26,351 bases of DNA, taken from the IMG/VR virus record IMGVR_UViG_3300020109_000117, positions 1-26,351 of that record; one strand, written 5' to 3'. This document shows positions 1 through 8,754 of the stretch, in pieces (position 1 is the stretch's first letter; the number at the start of each line of letters is the position of its first letter). This DNA is from a virus. The notes below the pieces were generated by a model that saw nothing but the letters and a program-made list of their open reading frames with translations, did no database searches and was not told where the DNA came from. The translations under genes were made by a program, and so were the position numbers.

Positions 1-153
1 AATGCTCACGTCGTTAAGGCTCCTGATTGGTGGAAACCTAAAAATGAAGAACTAGGTGGCTATCACCTTCTTGACTATACACCCATTTTGGAACTAAACC
101 GTCAGTTGGCCGAGGCTCAACGCCCTGCCACTAAAGAAGAAAAAGACGAGTAA
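1..153 (+). CDS. 3' end of an unidentified phage gene
   Basis: An open frame runs from the first base of the window to a TAA at 151-153 and encodes 50 residues, beginning NAHVVKAPDWWKPKNEE and ending in a charged tail (TKEEKDE). The start lies outside the window. It stops 30 bases before the tape measure gene on the same strand, so it probably belongs to the same tail operon. In many myoviruses this slot is taken by tail tube or tail assembly chaperone genes, but nothing in these 50 residues identifies it as either. Function unknown; the reading frame itself is judged real from its position and codon content. Confidence 0.6.
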   Translation, partial: NAHVVKAPDWWKPKNEELGGYHLLDYTPILELNRQLAEAQRPATKEEKDE

Positions 154-155
154 GC

Positions 156-164
156 CTTAAAATA
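156..164 (+). promoter_or_regulatory. CTTAAAATA motif upstream of the tape measure gene
   Basis: First of three identical CTTAAAATA strings found just upstream of structural genes (others at 6021-6029 and 8713-8721). It resembles the AT-rich late promoters of T4-like phages (TATAAATA type) but the distance to the ribosome binding site (GAGGAG, 171-176) is very short, which would leave almost no leader. It could instead be an A-rich translation enhancer. Confidence 0.3.
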
Positions 165-183
165 AAAGCTGAGGAGAATCAGC

Positions 184-3100
184 TTGAGTCGCATAAACGT
201 AGACTTATCAGAATTACTAGCCCCCATTAGGCAGATGCGCGAAGAAATTCAGAAGATGAATGACGCGCTACGTCAAACCGTACAACTGCAAGCACAGATG
301 GCCGCTCACCAAAGACAGGCGGCTAACTCTTATTCTCCCACCAAAGCTGGACTTTCTCTTCAAGTTCAAGATATGGTTGCTGTTCGTGGCGGCCCTACCT
401 CCAATGTCTACTCTATTGGAACTGGCACTCCAATTCCGCCGTCTAATATTAACCCAACAGGCACCTCATTAGGTTCGCCACTCCCTAGTGCTCAGTGGCA
501 ATTATCTCGTGGGGGGGTGGGAATTGCCGCTGCGTTTGCAGGACAAGCGGGCTTTCAAAATGACTTGGCAGCCAAGAGAGAGCGTGAAGAGGCTGTTAAG
601 ATTCTGTCTGGTAGTGCAAACACAACTGCCAAGATTCTATTAGACGTATCTAAAAAATTTGAACAAGAAAGAGCGGCCGCCTCTGATGCCCTTAAAAAAG
701 CAACGGAAGAATATGGACAGGCTTCTGAAGCGGGAGCCAAAGACCTAGCTAAATTTGCCAAAGAATTAGACCAAGCAGCAAAAAATTTTAATAAAGTAAA
801 TCAAAAAGTTGAGCAGTTTTCTGAAACTGTAGATGACTTTATCAAACAAGGCGGCGGAGACGGTGGGGAGCCTCCTAAGCCACCTCCCACTTTGCGTGAT
901 TTGTTTGGAAATTTAACGGGCGGCGAAAAAGCTTTAGCTATTGGCGGCGGTTTAGCAAAAATCGCTTCAATTGGATTGAAGGGGTATGGGGAATATCAAG
1001 GCTTTAGAGCCTTGGGAATGGAGCAAGATGTTTCGGTTAGGTCAGGATTGGCCAGAGACATTGTTTCTGTAAATCAAGCCAGATATCAAGAATATATGGC
1101 GCAAGTGGCTCCAACCACGGGAGAGCAGTTTTTACGTGCTTATGGAAATCTTTTAACCCCTGGTAAAAATACATTTAAATTTTTAGGAGTTGGAAATAGA
1201 AATAGATTACAAAACGAAGCCTCTTATTATGCCAACTTAGACCGACAAGCAGAAAAAGCGCGACTTGATGAAGAGTTTTATAAGGGAGCCGGAGGAGTAG
1301 CGGGAGCTGCAGGCGCTGCCGGATTGGGTACCTTTTTGGCAACCAAGGGCGGTCAGCAGCTTATTCAAACTCAGTTGGCAAAAATGGCAGCCAAGGCTGG
1401 AGCGGGAACCGTACTTGGCACTATTGCACCCGGTGTTGGTAACTTTATTGGTGGAATTGGTGGAACGACACTCGGACTAGCGTCCGGTGCGTATGCTCTT
1501 TATCAAGGTTATCAACTTTATAAGACTTCTGAACAAAGAGCAGCTACGACAAGAACAGGACTAGAGGGGGGCGGAACTTCCTTTGCCGGCGCTCCTGAAA
1601 TGGCAATTCGCGGTCAACAAATTGCCAGAATGGCCGAAGTCGAAAAATTAAAAGAAGAGTATAGACAAGAAGAGTTGTCAACAATTCAAGCCAAAAGATT
1701 GTCAATGGGGCTTGACGAAAACATAGCTGCAATGAGAATGAGGACTGCTGCTACTGTTATGGCAGGCGGCGCAGCAGTTTCTGGTTTTGAAATGTTTAGA
1801 GGAATGCCACAAGCCAGAGCCGAAGCGATTGCCGATAGATACGCAAGGCTAGGTTATTCAGTTCCAGAAGTTGGGCAAATCTATAATACCTATGCAGGTA
1901 TGATGGGTACGACTCGCGGAGCGGATAGGCTCCTTGGGTTAAGTCGTGCAGGCGTCGGTTCCGTAGAACAAATGGCATCAACCGTATTAGGCATTTCAGC
2001 AGTATCAGGTAAACAAGGTGACACCAAACAGCTAGAGAATATCTTTGCTAAGGCTTTTGAGTCTGGACTTAAGGGTGCTCCAGCTATTCAAAGATTCTCC
2101 CAAGCAGCTATGGAAATGTCCCAAGCTTTAAAGATTCAGTCAGCCACAGGAGCTGCAGGATTCTTGTCTCAATTGACAGGAGCGATGAGAGGAACAAGCG
2201 GCTCAGCCATGATGTACATGGAAGAGGCTAAGTCTGGTTTGGCAGGACTTGCCGGAGTTACCGGAGCCACAACTGGCCTCATGGGAACATTAAAAGTTCT
2301 TTCTGGAGCAGGCGCTGGCTTGACCATGGGGACAGGTCTTGGCCTAGTTAGTCGTTCTAATGTCGTTCAGGTTCAGGAAGCATTGCAACAATTATCTGCA
2401 GGCGGCGACTACAAAAAATTAACAGGTCTTGCGCGTGAAATGGTCGGTGCTCAGATTTCTTCAGGAGCTACACCAGAAGCAGCCATGGCAAATGTTCGTA
2501 GACAATTACAAGCTCAGTCTGCGGCTCAAGTATCTCCATTTGCTGCAGATTTTAAAAGAAGAACAGGACGAGACTTTTCATCAATACAAGCGGAGGCCAA
2601 AGCACTTCTTAAGAAGGGAGATGCCGAAGGTCTTAAAAACCTGATGGCACACTTCAAAGATGTATCCACTGGAATGGCGGGATTAGAGGCTGAAGGTTCT
2701 GCAGCGGCTCTTTTGTTGTCAGGCGTAGACCCCGGCGATTTTAAAAAAGGCAAAAATATACTCGCTCAAGAAAAGGGCAAGGGCGCTGCTGTAGCTGCAG
2801 CAGACTTTACTACTGTTAACTACAAAAGAATGCTTAATAAGGCAGCTATTGATGCCTCTAGCGGAATAAATAGAGACGTAACAGATAAAGAGCTAATTGA
2901 AACGGCTAAGGGAATGGGTCTTAAAGGAACTGACCAAGAGTTAATTCAACAACTCAAGGGTGCTGCTGGAGTTAAGCCCGGAGAGCAGATGACTTTCTCA
3001 AAGTTAACAACAGCAATGTCTCTTCTCTCCGATACCGAAGGAGTTCGTGCTCAGAATACAGTCATTCAGAGTTTTGGTGATAAGGCTTTAGAACAACTTG

Positions 3101-3225
3101 CAGACGCCATGAAAGGCAAAGCGTCGGGCGGAGGCTTAAACACTAAAGCAGGAGTTGGCGCAAACCCACTTCCTAATTCAGATTTTGCTAAAGATAGGGT
3201 AGACTTTTTGAAATCATTAAAATAA
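184..3225 (+). CDS. tail tape measure protein
   Basis: A 1013-residue protein that probably sets tail length and is packed inside the tail tube before ejection. Residues about 125-222 are rich in A, K, E and Q with heptad-like spacing (coiled coil), followed by a Gly/Pro linker near 223-240. Residues about 368-443 are a long Gly/Ala hydrophobic stretch containing segments such as GGVAGAAGAAGLGTF and APGVGNFIGGIGG, typical of the membrane-active part of tape measure proteins. The remainder is Ala/Gly/Met-rich helix. The start is TTG, supported by GAGGAG seven bases upstream and by the lack of a better start. It is the first long gene before the hub and spike genes, the expected place. By the common rule of about 0.15 nm per residue the tail would be near 150 nm (inference). 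No peptidase or lysozyme domain is evident in it. Confidence 0.8.
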   Translation: MSRINVDLSELLAPIRQMREEIQKMNDALRQTVQLQAQMAAHQRQAANSYSPTKAGLSLQVQDMVAVRGGPTSNVYSIGTGTPIPPSNINPTGTSLGSPLPSAQWQLSRGGVGIAAAFAGQAGFQNDLAAKREREEAVKILSGSANTTAKILLDVSKKFEQERAAASDALKKATEEYGQASEAGAKDLAKFAKELDQAAKNFNKVNQKVEQFSETVDDFIKQGGGDGGEPPKPPPTLRDLFGNLTGGEKALAIGGGLAKIASIGLKGYGEYQGFRALGMEQDVSVRSGLARDIVSVNQARYQEYMAQVAPTTGEQFLRAYGNLLTPGKNTFKFLGVGNRNRLQNEASYYANLDRQAEKARLDEEFYKGAGGVAGAAGAAGLGTFLATKGGQQLIQTQLAKMAAKAGAGTVLGTIAPGVGNFIGGIGGTTLGLASGAYALYQGYQLYKTSEQRAATTRTGLEGGGTSFAGAPEMAIRGQQIARMAEVEKLKEEYRQEELSTIQAKRLSMGLDENIAAMRMRTAATVMAGGAAVSGFEMFRGMPQARAEAIADRYARLGYSVPEVGQIYNTYAGMMGTTRGADRLLGLSRAGVGSVEQMASTVLGISAVSGKQGDTKQLENIFAKAFESGLKGAPAIQRFSQAAMEMSQALKIQSATGAAGFLSQLTGAMRGTSGSAMMYMEEAKSGLAGLAGVTGATTGLMGTLKVLSGAGAGLTMGTGLGLVSRSNVVQVQEALQQLSAGGDYKKLTGLAREMVGAQISSGATPEAAMANVRRQLQAQSAAQVSPFAADFKRRTGRDFSSIQAEAKALLKKGDAEGLKNLMAHFKDVSTGMAGLEAEGSAAALLLSGVDPGDFKKGKNILAQEKGKGAAVAAADFTTVNYKRMLNKAAIDASSGINRDVTDKELIETAKGMGLKGTDQELIQQLKGAAGVKPGEQMTFSKLTTAMSLLSDTEGVRAQNTVIQSFGDKALEQLADAMKGKASGGGLNTKAGVGANPLPNSDFAKDRVDFLKSLK

Positions 3226-3249
3226 AGTGATTATTAAATAGAGGTTTTT

Positions 3250-5142
3250 ATGAAAGTAAAATATGTAACAAACTCAACAAGATGGGACATAATCTTATTT
3301 GATTATGTTGATGACGTTCCTGAGCCAACAACAAACCCAAATGTAAAAGTTTATAGCGGTAACAGAGGAGTTGTGTCAGTTGGTATTTCTCGCTCTAAAG
3401 CTTCTATACAAAATACTGCTAGTATTCAGGTGGTCGGTGACCTAAACGCCGCTTACTCAATTGGTAATTGGGTAATCATTAAATCAAAAGTTGGAAAATT
3501 TACAGAAAAAGAAGATTCTAGTTTTCCGGGAGTGTCGCCTCTTAAGGAAGGTATTATTCGTTTTGTTGGACAAATTACAACCATTGAAAATACCTATGCG
3601 GTTCAAAGTTCTGGACTTTTGACCAAACAGGCAACCATTCATATTAGAGAGTGGTCAAGCTTGCTCAACATCCCTGTTAGAATTGATGCTTATTCTTTTT
3701 CTAGCTTTTTCAATCAGACGAAGGAAGTGATAGGTCGTACTGACGTAATCTCCGCTGCATTAAAATCCCCTCAGATTAATGTAGGAGAGTTGGCTGGTAA
3801 ACTAGTTGACCCCTTCATGGGAGCGGGTATGGTTTTGGCCATTATTGGCGGCCTAAATACAGACCCACAAACAGGTGCCAATCTTGGAGCAGAGCTAGGA
3901 GAATTTTCAAAGCTCATCAGTGTATCTAAATTAACATCTAGAATGCCCTGTGTCCCTAGAGAGCTTTTAGATTATCTAAAACTACCTAAATCAACTCAGA
4001 CAAATAATGCTTTTTCTACAGGTTTTACAAACACGCTTTTAGGCGTTATGTACGCAAACACAACTTTTGAAGCCTCAAAAAAGGGAACGCTAGGGGGATA
4101 TAGCGAAGAAAAACGTGACCCCAAGTCATTTAAGGGGTATTTTAAAAGTTATGACCAGCTTAAGTCAATGTTTTCTAATTATCAAGATAGGCCAGTAAAT
4201 ACAAACTTTTTTTCTACCCTGGGAAATGGCTCATCGGCCTGGAGTCTTATCCAAGAGCACATAGATACGACTTTTAATGAAGCGTTTACTGATATTTGGT
4301 ATTTTAAAACCGAATCAGGAGAGACAACGTCTTTACCCATGATTGTTTTAAGAGACAAACCTTTTGCCCTTAAAGCTTTTTTAACAGACCCAGACAATCA
4401 AATTAAGCACACAAAATGGACAGCTTTTGACGATTTGCCCAGAATCTTTGTAGATGATGCACATATTCAGGCTGTATCGACAACTAATACGTTTTTTACA
4501 AGTCCTAACTTTATTATGCCCGACATTCAGTCTGGTAATGTGGGGGCATCTAGACCGGATGACCCCGTAATTGCTTATACAAATGCAGCTCATCGTATTG
4601 TAGACGAAGGCGCTATTGATAGATTTGGAACTATTGAACACTATTGGAATACTGTCTATAGTGCTCCAATTTCAAAAATAAAAGAAGCGGGACAGGACGT
4701 TGTTTACACTCCTTGGTTTGAGGATACCAAAAAACTAATGTATTACTGGCACGCATTGAGTTACCGATTTGGTAATGCTCAGTTAGCCATGAAAGATAAT
4801 GACTTGCCAATTATGGTTGGTTGTAATATGTCTTTTCCGATGGGCGAGAATGTTTTGTGCGGCCATGTGGAGTCAGTTCGCTGGAGTTTTAGTATTGCTA
4901 TGGACGGAACGGCCTCAACATCAACAAGTGTTCAGTTGTCTTACTTGTGCAAGGTAAAAGACGATGGAGAACTGACTCTAATTGGCCCGGCAGGTTTTAC
5001 AGACTTGTTTGACCCAGAACTTGCTGATCAGGATATTAAAGAAACATTTAAGTTTCCTGAATTTAAAGGAAAGGTTCCAGAGTTAGACAATTTAATGTCA
5101 AAATTAAAAGTACCTAAAATACCGAAAGTGCCGTTTTCATGA
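3250..5142 (+). CDS. baseplate hub protein (gp27/gpD-like)
   Basis: A 630-residue protein lying between the tape measure and the spike gene, the position of the hub that links the tail tube to the spike (T4 gp27, P2 gpD N-terminal domains). The sequence is mainly beta-rich: the first 170 residues contain short strands such as GVVSVGISRSKASIQ, YSIGNWVIIKSK and GIIRFVGQITTIE, a pattern usual in hub barrel domains that begin by describing a perturbed coordinate or offset. Residues about 180-250 are more Gly-rich and hydrophobic. The C-terminus is Lys/Pro-rich (KLKVPKIPKVPFS). An AGAGG sequence lies just upstream of the ATG. The stop overlaps the next start in ATGA, so translation of the spike is probably coupled to it. 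Assignment rests on gene order and fold-like features and not on a catalytic motif; no lysozyme domain is visible. Confidence 0.6.
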   Translation: MKVKYVTNSTRWDIILFDYVDDVPEPTTNPNVKVYSGNRGVVSVGISRSKASIQNTASIQVVGDLNAAYSIGNWVIIKSKVGKFTEKEDSSFPGVSPLKEGIIRFVGQITTIENTYAVQSSGLLTKQATIHIREWSSLLNIPVRIDAYSFSSFFNQTKEVIGRTDVISAALKSPQINVGELAGKLVDPFMGAGMVLAIIGGLNTDPQTGANLGAELGEFSKLISVSKLTSRMPCVPRELLDYLKLPKSTQTNNAFSTGFTNTLLGVMYANTTFEASKKGTLGGYSEEKRDPKSFKGYFKSYDQLKSMFSNYQDRPVNTNFFSTLGNGSSAWSLIQEHIDTTFNEAFTDIWYFKTESGETTSLPMIVLRDKPFALKAFLTDPDNQIKHTKWTAFDDLPRIFVDDAHIQAVSTTNTFFTSPNFIMPDIQSGNVGASRPDDPVIAYTNAAHRIVDEGAIDRFGTIEHYWNTVYSAPISKIKEAGQDVVYTPWFEDTKKLMYYWHALSYRFGNAQLAMKDNDLPIMVGCNMSFPMGENVLCGHVESVRWSFSIAMDGTASTSTSVQLSYLCKVKDDGELTLIGPAGFTDLFDPELADQDIKETFKFPEFKGKVPELDNLMSKLKVPKIPKVPFS

Positions 5143-6011
5143 GTAATATACCTTACACTCCATCTATTTCTGTAGGTGAGATAGTCGCTGTTCAGGAGCC
5201 GACTTCCGATACAGATACTATATTAAAGTATCTTGTTAGAATTGAGATAACAAATGGTGCAAGCACTTTTGTCTCAAGTGTTATATCGTCAACAGCTATT
5301 GGTGGCATTGCAGACGGTCTTAAGGTATACAGAAGACCAACCGTCGTAGATGGTAAATCTTATGCCGTAGACGACAAAACACCCTTCGGCGTTGGCGAGA
5401 GAGTTATTGTCGCCTTCATTAATAATGATATGCGACGTGGTGTAATTATTGGTGGATACAACAGAGTTATAGACCTTATTGAGCTTCCGGAACCAGAAGA
5501 GAAGAAGCCTCAGATGAGGTTTCAGTATCTTGGTATGATTTTTGATATTGACACCAAGGGTCAGCTCACGATTACTCATACAGGTGCTCCCAAAATTACA
5601 AGTAGCCCAAAAGATGTGCCTAAAATTGATGAGAAAAAAGTCTCAACTCTAATATTTAAAGACGACTCTAGTTTTGTGTTTGTTGACGCCAATAAACAGT
5701 CTATTAAAGTTGACTCAACTAATAAAAAAATTGAACTGACCTCAGACAAAGAAAAAGTCTCTATAGACCAAAAGGGCACCATCAAAGTCGAAGCTTCTAA
5801 ACAGGTTATTGTCAAGGCTCCCAAGGTGGCTTTGGGTACGTCTTCGACGGAATTACTTGATTTAATTGATAAATTGTTAGAGGCACTTCAGAAAGCTGCA
5901 CCTCAGCTAGTACAGACCGCGGTAGGCCCAGGAGCCATGGACCCTAATCTCATCTCAGCAATCGTAGAAACAAAGACAAGCCTTGCCAAAATTAAAGGCA
6001 AGGTAGAATGA
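5139..6011 (+). CDS. baseplate spike, OB-fold plus beta-helix (gp5/gpV-like)
   Basis: A 290-residue spike that would form a trimer at the tail tip and pierce the outer membrane. Residues about 8-118 look like the OB-fold that binds the hub: VGEIVAVQEP near the N-terminus, then FGVGERVIVAFIN and RRGVIIGGYN, the usual 'property of being a flow-through value' strands of gpV-type spikes. Residues about 165-232 are short alternating strands with K/D/S turns (QSIKVDSTNKKIEL, KVSIDQKGTIKVEAS, QVIVKAPKVALG), as in the triple-stranded beta-helix. The last 55 residues are helical, as in spikes that end in a LLDLIDKLLEAL-type tail. No lysozyme insert, unlike T4 gp5. It overlaps the hub gene by four bases and has no strong ribosome binding site, which suggests translational coupling. 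Confidence 0.8.
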   Translation: MSNIPYTPSISVGEIVAVQEPTSDTDTILKYLVRIEITNGASTFVSSVISSTAIGGIADGLKVYRRPTVVDGKSYAVDDKTPFGVGERVIVAFINNDMRRGVIIGGYNRVIDLIELPEPEEKKPQMRFQYLGMIFDIDTKGQLTITHTGAPKITSSPKDVPKIDEKKVSTLIFKDDSSFVFVDANKQSIKVDSTNKKIELTSDKEKVSIDQKGTIKVEASKQVIVKAPKVALGTSSTELLDLIDKLLEALQKAAPQLVQTAVGPGAMDPNLISAIVETKTSLAKIKGKVE

Positions 6012-6020
6012 ACCATGTCT

Positions 6021-6029
6021 CTTAAAATA
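6021..6029 (+). promoter_or_regulatory. CTTAAAATA motif upstream of the adaptor gene
   Basis: Second copy of the CTTAAAATA string, in the 34-base gap between the spike gene and the gene starting at 6046. A GGGGAG ribosome binding site follows at about 6035-6040. See 156-164 and 8713-8721 for the other copies. Promoter or translation enhancer; not distinguishable by eye. Confidence 0.3.
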
Positions 6030-6045
6030 GATATGGGGAGTAAAG

Positions 6046-7119
6046 ATGAACTTAAAGTCATTAATAAAACAAGGCGTTGATAAGCTAAAAAGCAAACTAG
6101 GCGCTAAGCCAAAAGACGACCCCAATTCAGTTGGCAAGTTACTTAAATCTGCCTATCCAGACAAAAGTGGCTTTTATACTGTTACAGCTGAAGATTGGTA
6201 TAAAACCTATCCTTATAGATTCAAAATGATTATTAAAGGTAAGCCCACTTATTATTCGCTTCCTATTCCGCCAGAAGCTTTAAGCTATCAAATGGTGTCG
6301 GCTTCTCAGCTTATCCCCACTCTTGGCGGAGTTGTTGAAGAAACATCTAAAACAGTCTTTTGGCAAATTGCTTTGTCAGGAACAACCGGAATTGGAATTA
6401 GTCGTCCTTACACCGAAGATAAAGATATTTTGGATAAACCTGCGTCCGGTGAAAGCAACTTTAGAACAGTCTTAAAGGGTGGCCTACTTGCAAATACTTT
6501 TAACAAAGCCGTCAATGCAGTAGATGCCGTTAAGGGTGCTTGGGGACAAGGAGCTGAGGGTGCTGCTTTTGGTTTGTTGGAAGGATTGGCCTCAACAGCC
6601 CAAAGATACAACACGTCTGCCGTCCGAAATGCTATTCCGGAAGAGAGTACAGGCTCAAGACTCGCCAGCGCTGTCGGACTTGACTTTTCTCGCTTTCAAA
6701 CTCTTAAGCCAAACGCAACTAATGGCTATGTTGAGATTCATCTTCTTCATTCTTTTTTGAACGCATATTCGCATCTTAAAGAAAATGATACAGAAAACGT
6801 AAGTCTTTATTTTGAATCACAAAAAGATAATATGCAATGGCAAGTCATCATAAAGAATTTTGCATTTCAGAAAAACGCAAATCAGCCTTATTTGTACAAA
6901 TACAACATTGTGCTGCAAGGTTTTGACCTTAACCAAGTTGGCGGAACGGCCAGAGTCGCTGTAGATAGATTTGGAGCAGATGGTGACCTTGGAAGCGTTA
7001 GTTCGTTTACCTTAAGCGGCTCGCTGCAAAGAGCGAAAGCTCTTCAAAGAAAACTCGAAGGCGCTCAAAGCGTTGGCGGCTACGTCGGACTAATTTCATC
7101 TAAACCACCAATTATTTAA
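6046..7119 (+). CDS. tail tube/baseplate adaptor protein
   Basis: A 357-residue protein. Residues about 55-125 carry the pattern YRFKMIIKGKP, SLPIPPEALSYQ, LGGVVEET and ALSGTTGIG, which I recognise from conserved phage tail-tip proteins in which a 'PPE' element is followed by a Gly-Val-Glu and a 'GTTG' element. The C-terminal third (VEIHLLHSFLNAY, VSLYFESQKDNMQWQV, YKYNIVLQGFDL) is a beta-rich domain of the kind seen in tube-initiator and LysM-associated baseplate proteins such as XkdP or T4 gp48/gp54. The central part (about 140-220) is Ala/Gly-rich and hydrophobic. It sits between the spike and the gp25-like gene, which fits a protein connecting tube, hub and wedges. The exact counterpart in T4 is uncertain. 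Confidence 0.5.
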   Translation: MNLKSLIKQGVDKLKSKLGAKPKDDPNSVGKLLKSAYPDKSGFYTVTAEDWYKTYPYRFKMIIKGKPTYYSLPIPPEALSYQMVSASQLIPTLGGVVEETSKTVFWQIALSGTTGIGISRPYTEDKDILDKPASGESNFRTVLKGGLLANTFNKAVNAVDAVKGAWGQGAEGAAFGLLEGLASTAQRYNTSAVRNAIPEESTGSRLASAVGLDFSRFQTLKPNATNGYVEIHLLHSFLNAYSHLKENDTENVSLYFESQKDNMQWQVIIKNFAFQKNANQPYLYKYNIVLQGFDLNQVGGTARVAVDRFGADGDLGSVSSFTLSGSLQRAKALQRKLEGAQSVGGYVGLISSKPPII

Positions 7120-7127
7120 GGTTTTCA

Positions 7128-8684
7128 ATGTTTTACACGTATTTGGATCAAGTAATGACCGACTATCTTGGATATGCTCAAGTATCCAAAAATGCTCCGT
7201 TTGCTTTAGCCAATGTTCAGACTATCGCAATTAATAGGTGGGATTGGTTTGTTCAAAACTGGGAAAATAAACTAAAACCAGAATTTAATAAAAGTCTTCC
7301 TAAGTCTGATTTTTTTATTAATCTTCTTAAGGATTTAAATAACGAAATTGTTACGCAAAAATTATTTCCTACAACTAGCACCAACCCGTTTATTAATTTA
7401 AACAAATTTATTAAATATAAGCCTATATTATCTTATATTTCCTTATCTGACATTTCTCTTACTCCCTCTGAGTCCTTAGTGCTTAAAGAGGAGCAAAAAC
7501 GACTAGCTAATCTTTCTGTTTCAGACTTTAAAAATATGGCATATTTTTTACGCAGCAGTGCCGCAACAGCCGCACAAATCGTTGGTCTTGGTGACAATGA
7601 TGGAGCCGCTGTACAAGGCTTTCCTATTACATCGGCTCAAAGGGGATACTCTCCTCAAGAGTTGGAGCAGATTGGCGATATTTTTGATTTAGCCGACGAA
7701 ATTGATGGGATTATTTATTATCTTCAGCAGCAAACCGTTAAGCAACCTAACCTTTTGGCCGTTGCTAATAAAAACACAGACGCTGACTCTCAAGTTGTCT
7801 TTAATCAGTCGTATACGACAGCCGTCTCGCTCCCTTTTGTGGAATCCTTAGAGTATATGGCTGAGCAGTTTATGGGGTCAAAAGATTTTTGGTTTGAGAT
7901 TGCAACGCTCAATAACCTTCAACCACCATATGTCGACAAAACGGGAACAAAAGAATATCTTTTGGGGCCAGGTACGCTCGCTTCTGTAAAGATTTCCACT
8001 AATCGAGCAAATGAAGTAAAAGTTGGAACAAAAATTAAGATTGGTTCGTATACCGTAAGAGAAGAAACTCGGTCTGTTTTAAAGATCGTTAAGTTTGATG
8101 ATGGCACGATGATTCTTTCTTTGTCCGGTGCAGCCAATCTGTCTAAGCTGAAGATTTCGGAAAAAGCATATGTCAAAATCTATAAACCACAGACAGCAAA
8201 CGAAGACTCCCTCCTTCTTATCCCCGTAGACGCAGAATCAGCCTTAATTGAAGGAAAGCAGCCGTCTCTCGATGTTCTGAAAAGGCTCGATAGGGCATTG
8301 CTAGACTTTGGCGTAGATGCTCGTCGAGATGAGAAAACAGGCGAGATTCAGATTGGCAAAAACGGTGATTTTGACATTATTTATGGAATGCCCGCCGTTC
8401 GTCAGGCAATTCATTCCCTAATGTCTACAAATATCGGTGAGTTACCGTTTCACCCGGACTACGGAATACCGTTTGCTAATTCAATTGGCGAGCGTTTTTA
8501 CGGCAATGTTGAGCTGGCGGCAGCTTTTTCTGAGATATTACAAGAAGTTATATTATCTGACGGCAGGTATTCAGACGTTGTTGTTCAAGACTTAACAGTT
8601 ACGGAAACATCTATCTCAATCAATATGATTGTGACCGTAGATGGCTCTAATGTCATAATTCCGTTAAGCTTTGTTTCAACGTAA
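7128..8684 (+). CDS. baseplate wedge protein: LysM/gp53-like segment joined to gp25-like domain
   Basis: A 518-residue protein. Residues about 229-290 (SLEYMAEQFMGSKDFWFEIA, NNLQPPYV, later GPGTLASVKI) match the LysM-like pattern of T4 gp53-type wedge proteins, where a 'gxxxxWxxIaxxN' helix precedes a final 'G-x-L' strand. Residues about 400-518 are a gp25/GPW-type domain: NGDFDIIYGMPAVRQAIHS, then TNIGELPFHPDYGIPF, the family's 'GE-R/L-P-x-x-P-x-x-G' motif. gp25-family proteins are called lysozyme-like for historical reasons but act structurally, joining wedge to sheath. In T4 the two proteins are separate and touch each other in the wedge core; here both signatures lie in one chain. The first 220 residues are mostly helical and unassigned. 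Starts at ATG 7128, eight bases after the previous stop, with a weak AAGG as binding site. Confidence 0.75.
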   Translation: MFYTYLDQVMTDYLGYAQVSKNAPFALANVQTIAINRWDWFVQNWENKLKPEFNKSLPKSDFFINLLKDLNNEIVTQKLFPTTSTNPFINLNKFIKYKPILSYISLSDISLTPSESLVLKEEQKRLANLSVSDFKNMAYFLRSSAATAAQIVGLGDNDGAAVQGFPITSAQRGYSPQELEQIGDIFDLADEIDGIIYYLQQQTVKQPNLLAVANKNTDADSQVVFNQSYTTAVSLPFVESLEYMAEQFMGSKDFWFEIATLNNLQPPYVDKTGTKEYLLGPGTLASVKISTNRANEVKVGTKIKIGSYTVREETRSVLKIVKFDDGTMILSLSGAANLSKLKISEKAYVKIYKPQTANEDSLLLIPVDAESALIEGKQPSLDVLKRLDRALLDFGVDARRDEKTGEIQIGKNGDFDIIYGMPAVRQAIHSLMSTNIGELPFHPDYGIPFANSIGERFYGNVELAAAFSEILQEVILSDGRYSDVVVQDLTVTETSISINMIVTVDGSNVIIPLSFVST

Positions 8685-8712
8685 ATTCTTCTTGAAAAAT
8701 AACACAGTCCAT

Positions 8713-8721
8713 CTTAAAATA
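8713..8721 (+). promoter_or_regulatory. CTTAAAATA motif upstream of the giant wedge gene
   Basis: Third copy of CTTAAAATA, inside the 70-base gap 8685-8754 that precedes the 7-kb wedge gene. Here the motif is 19 bases before the GAGGAG ribosome binding site (8741-8746), far enough for a real leader, so this copy is the best promoter candidate of the three. Confidence 0.35.
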
Positions 8722-8754
8722 AAGTCACCTGAATCTTATTGAGGAGTTGGGCGC

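Noticed and set aside
511-517. Run of seven G in the tape measure gene as a programmed frameshift site
   Set aside because: The main frame continues unbroken for another 900 codons and the alternative frames close quickly, with no pseudoknot seen; chance is enough.
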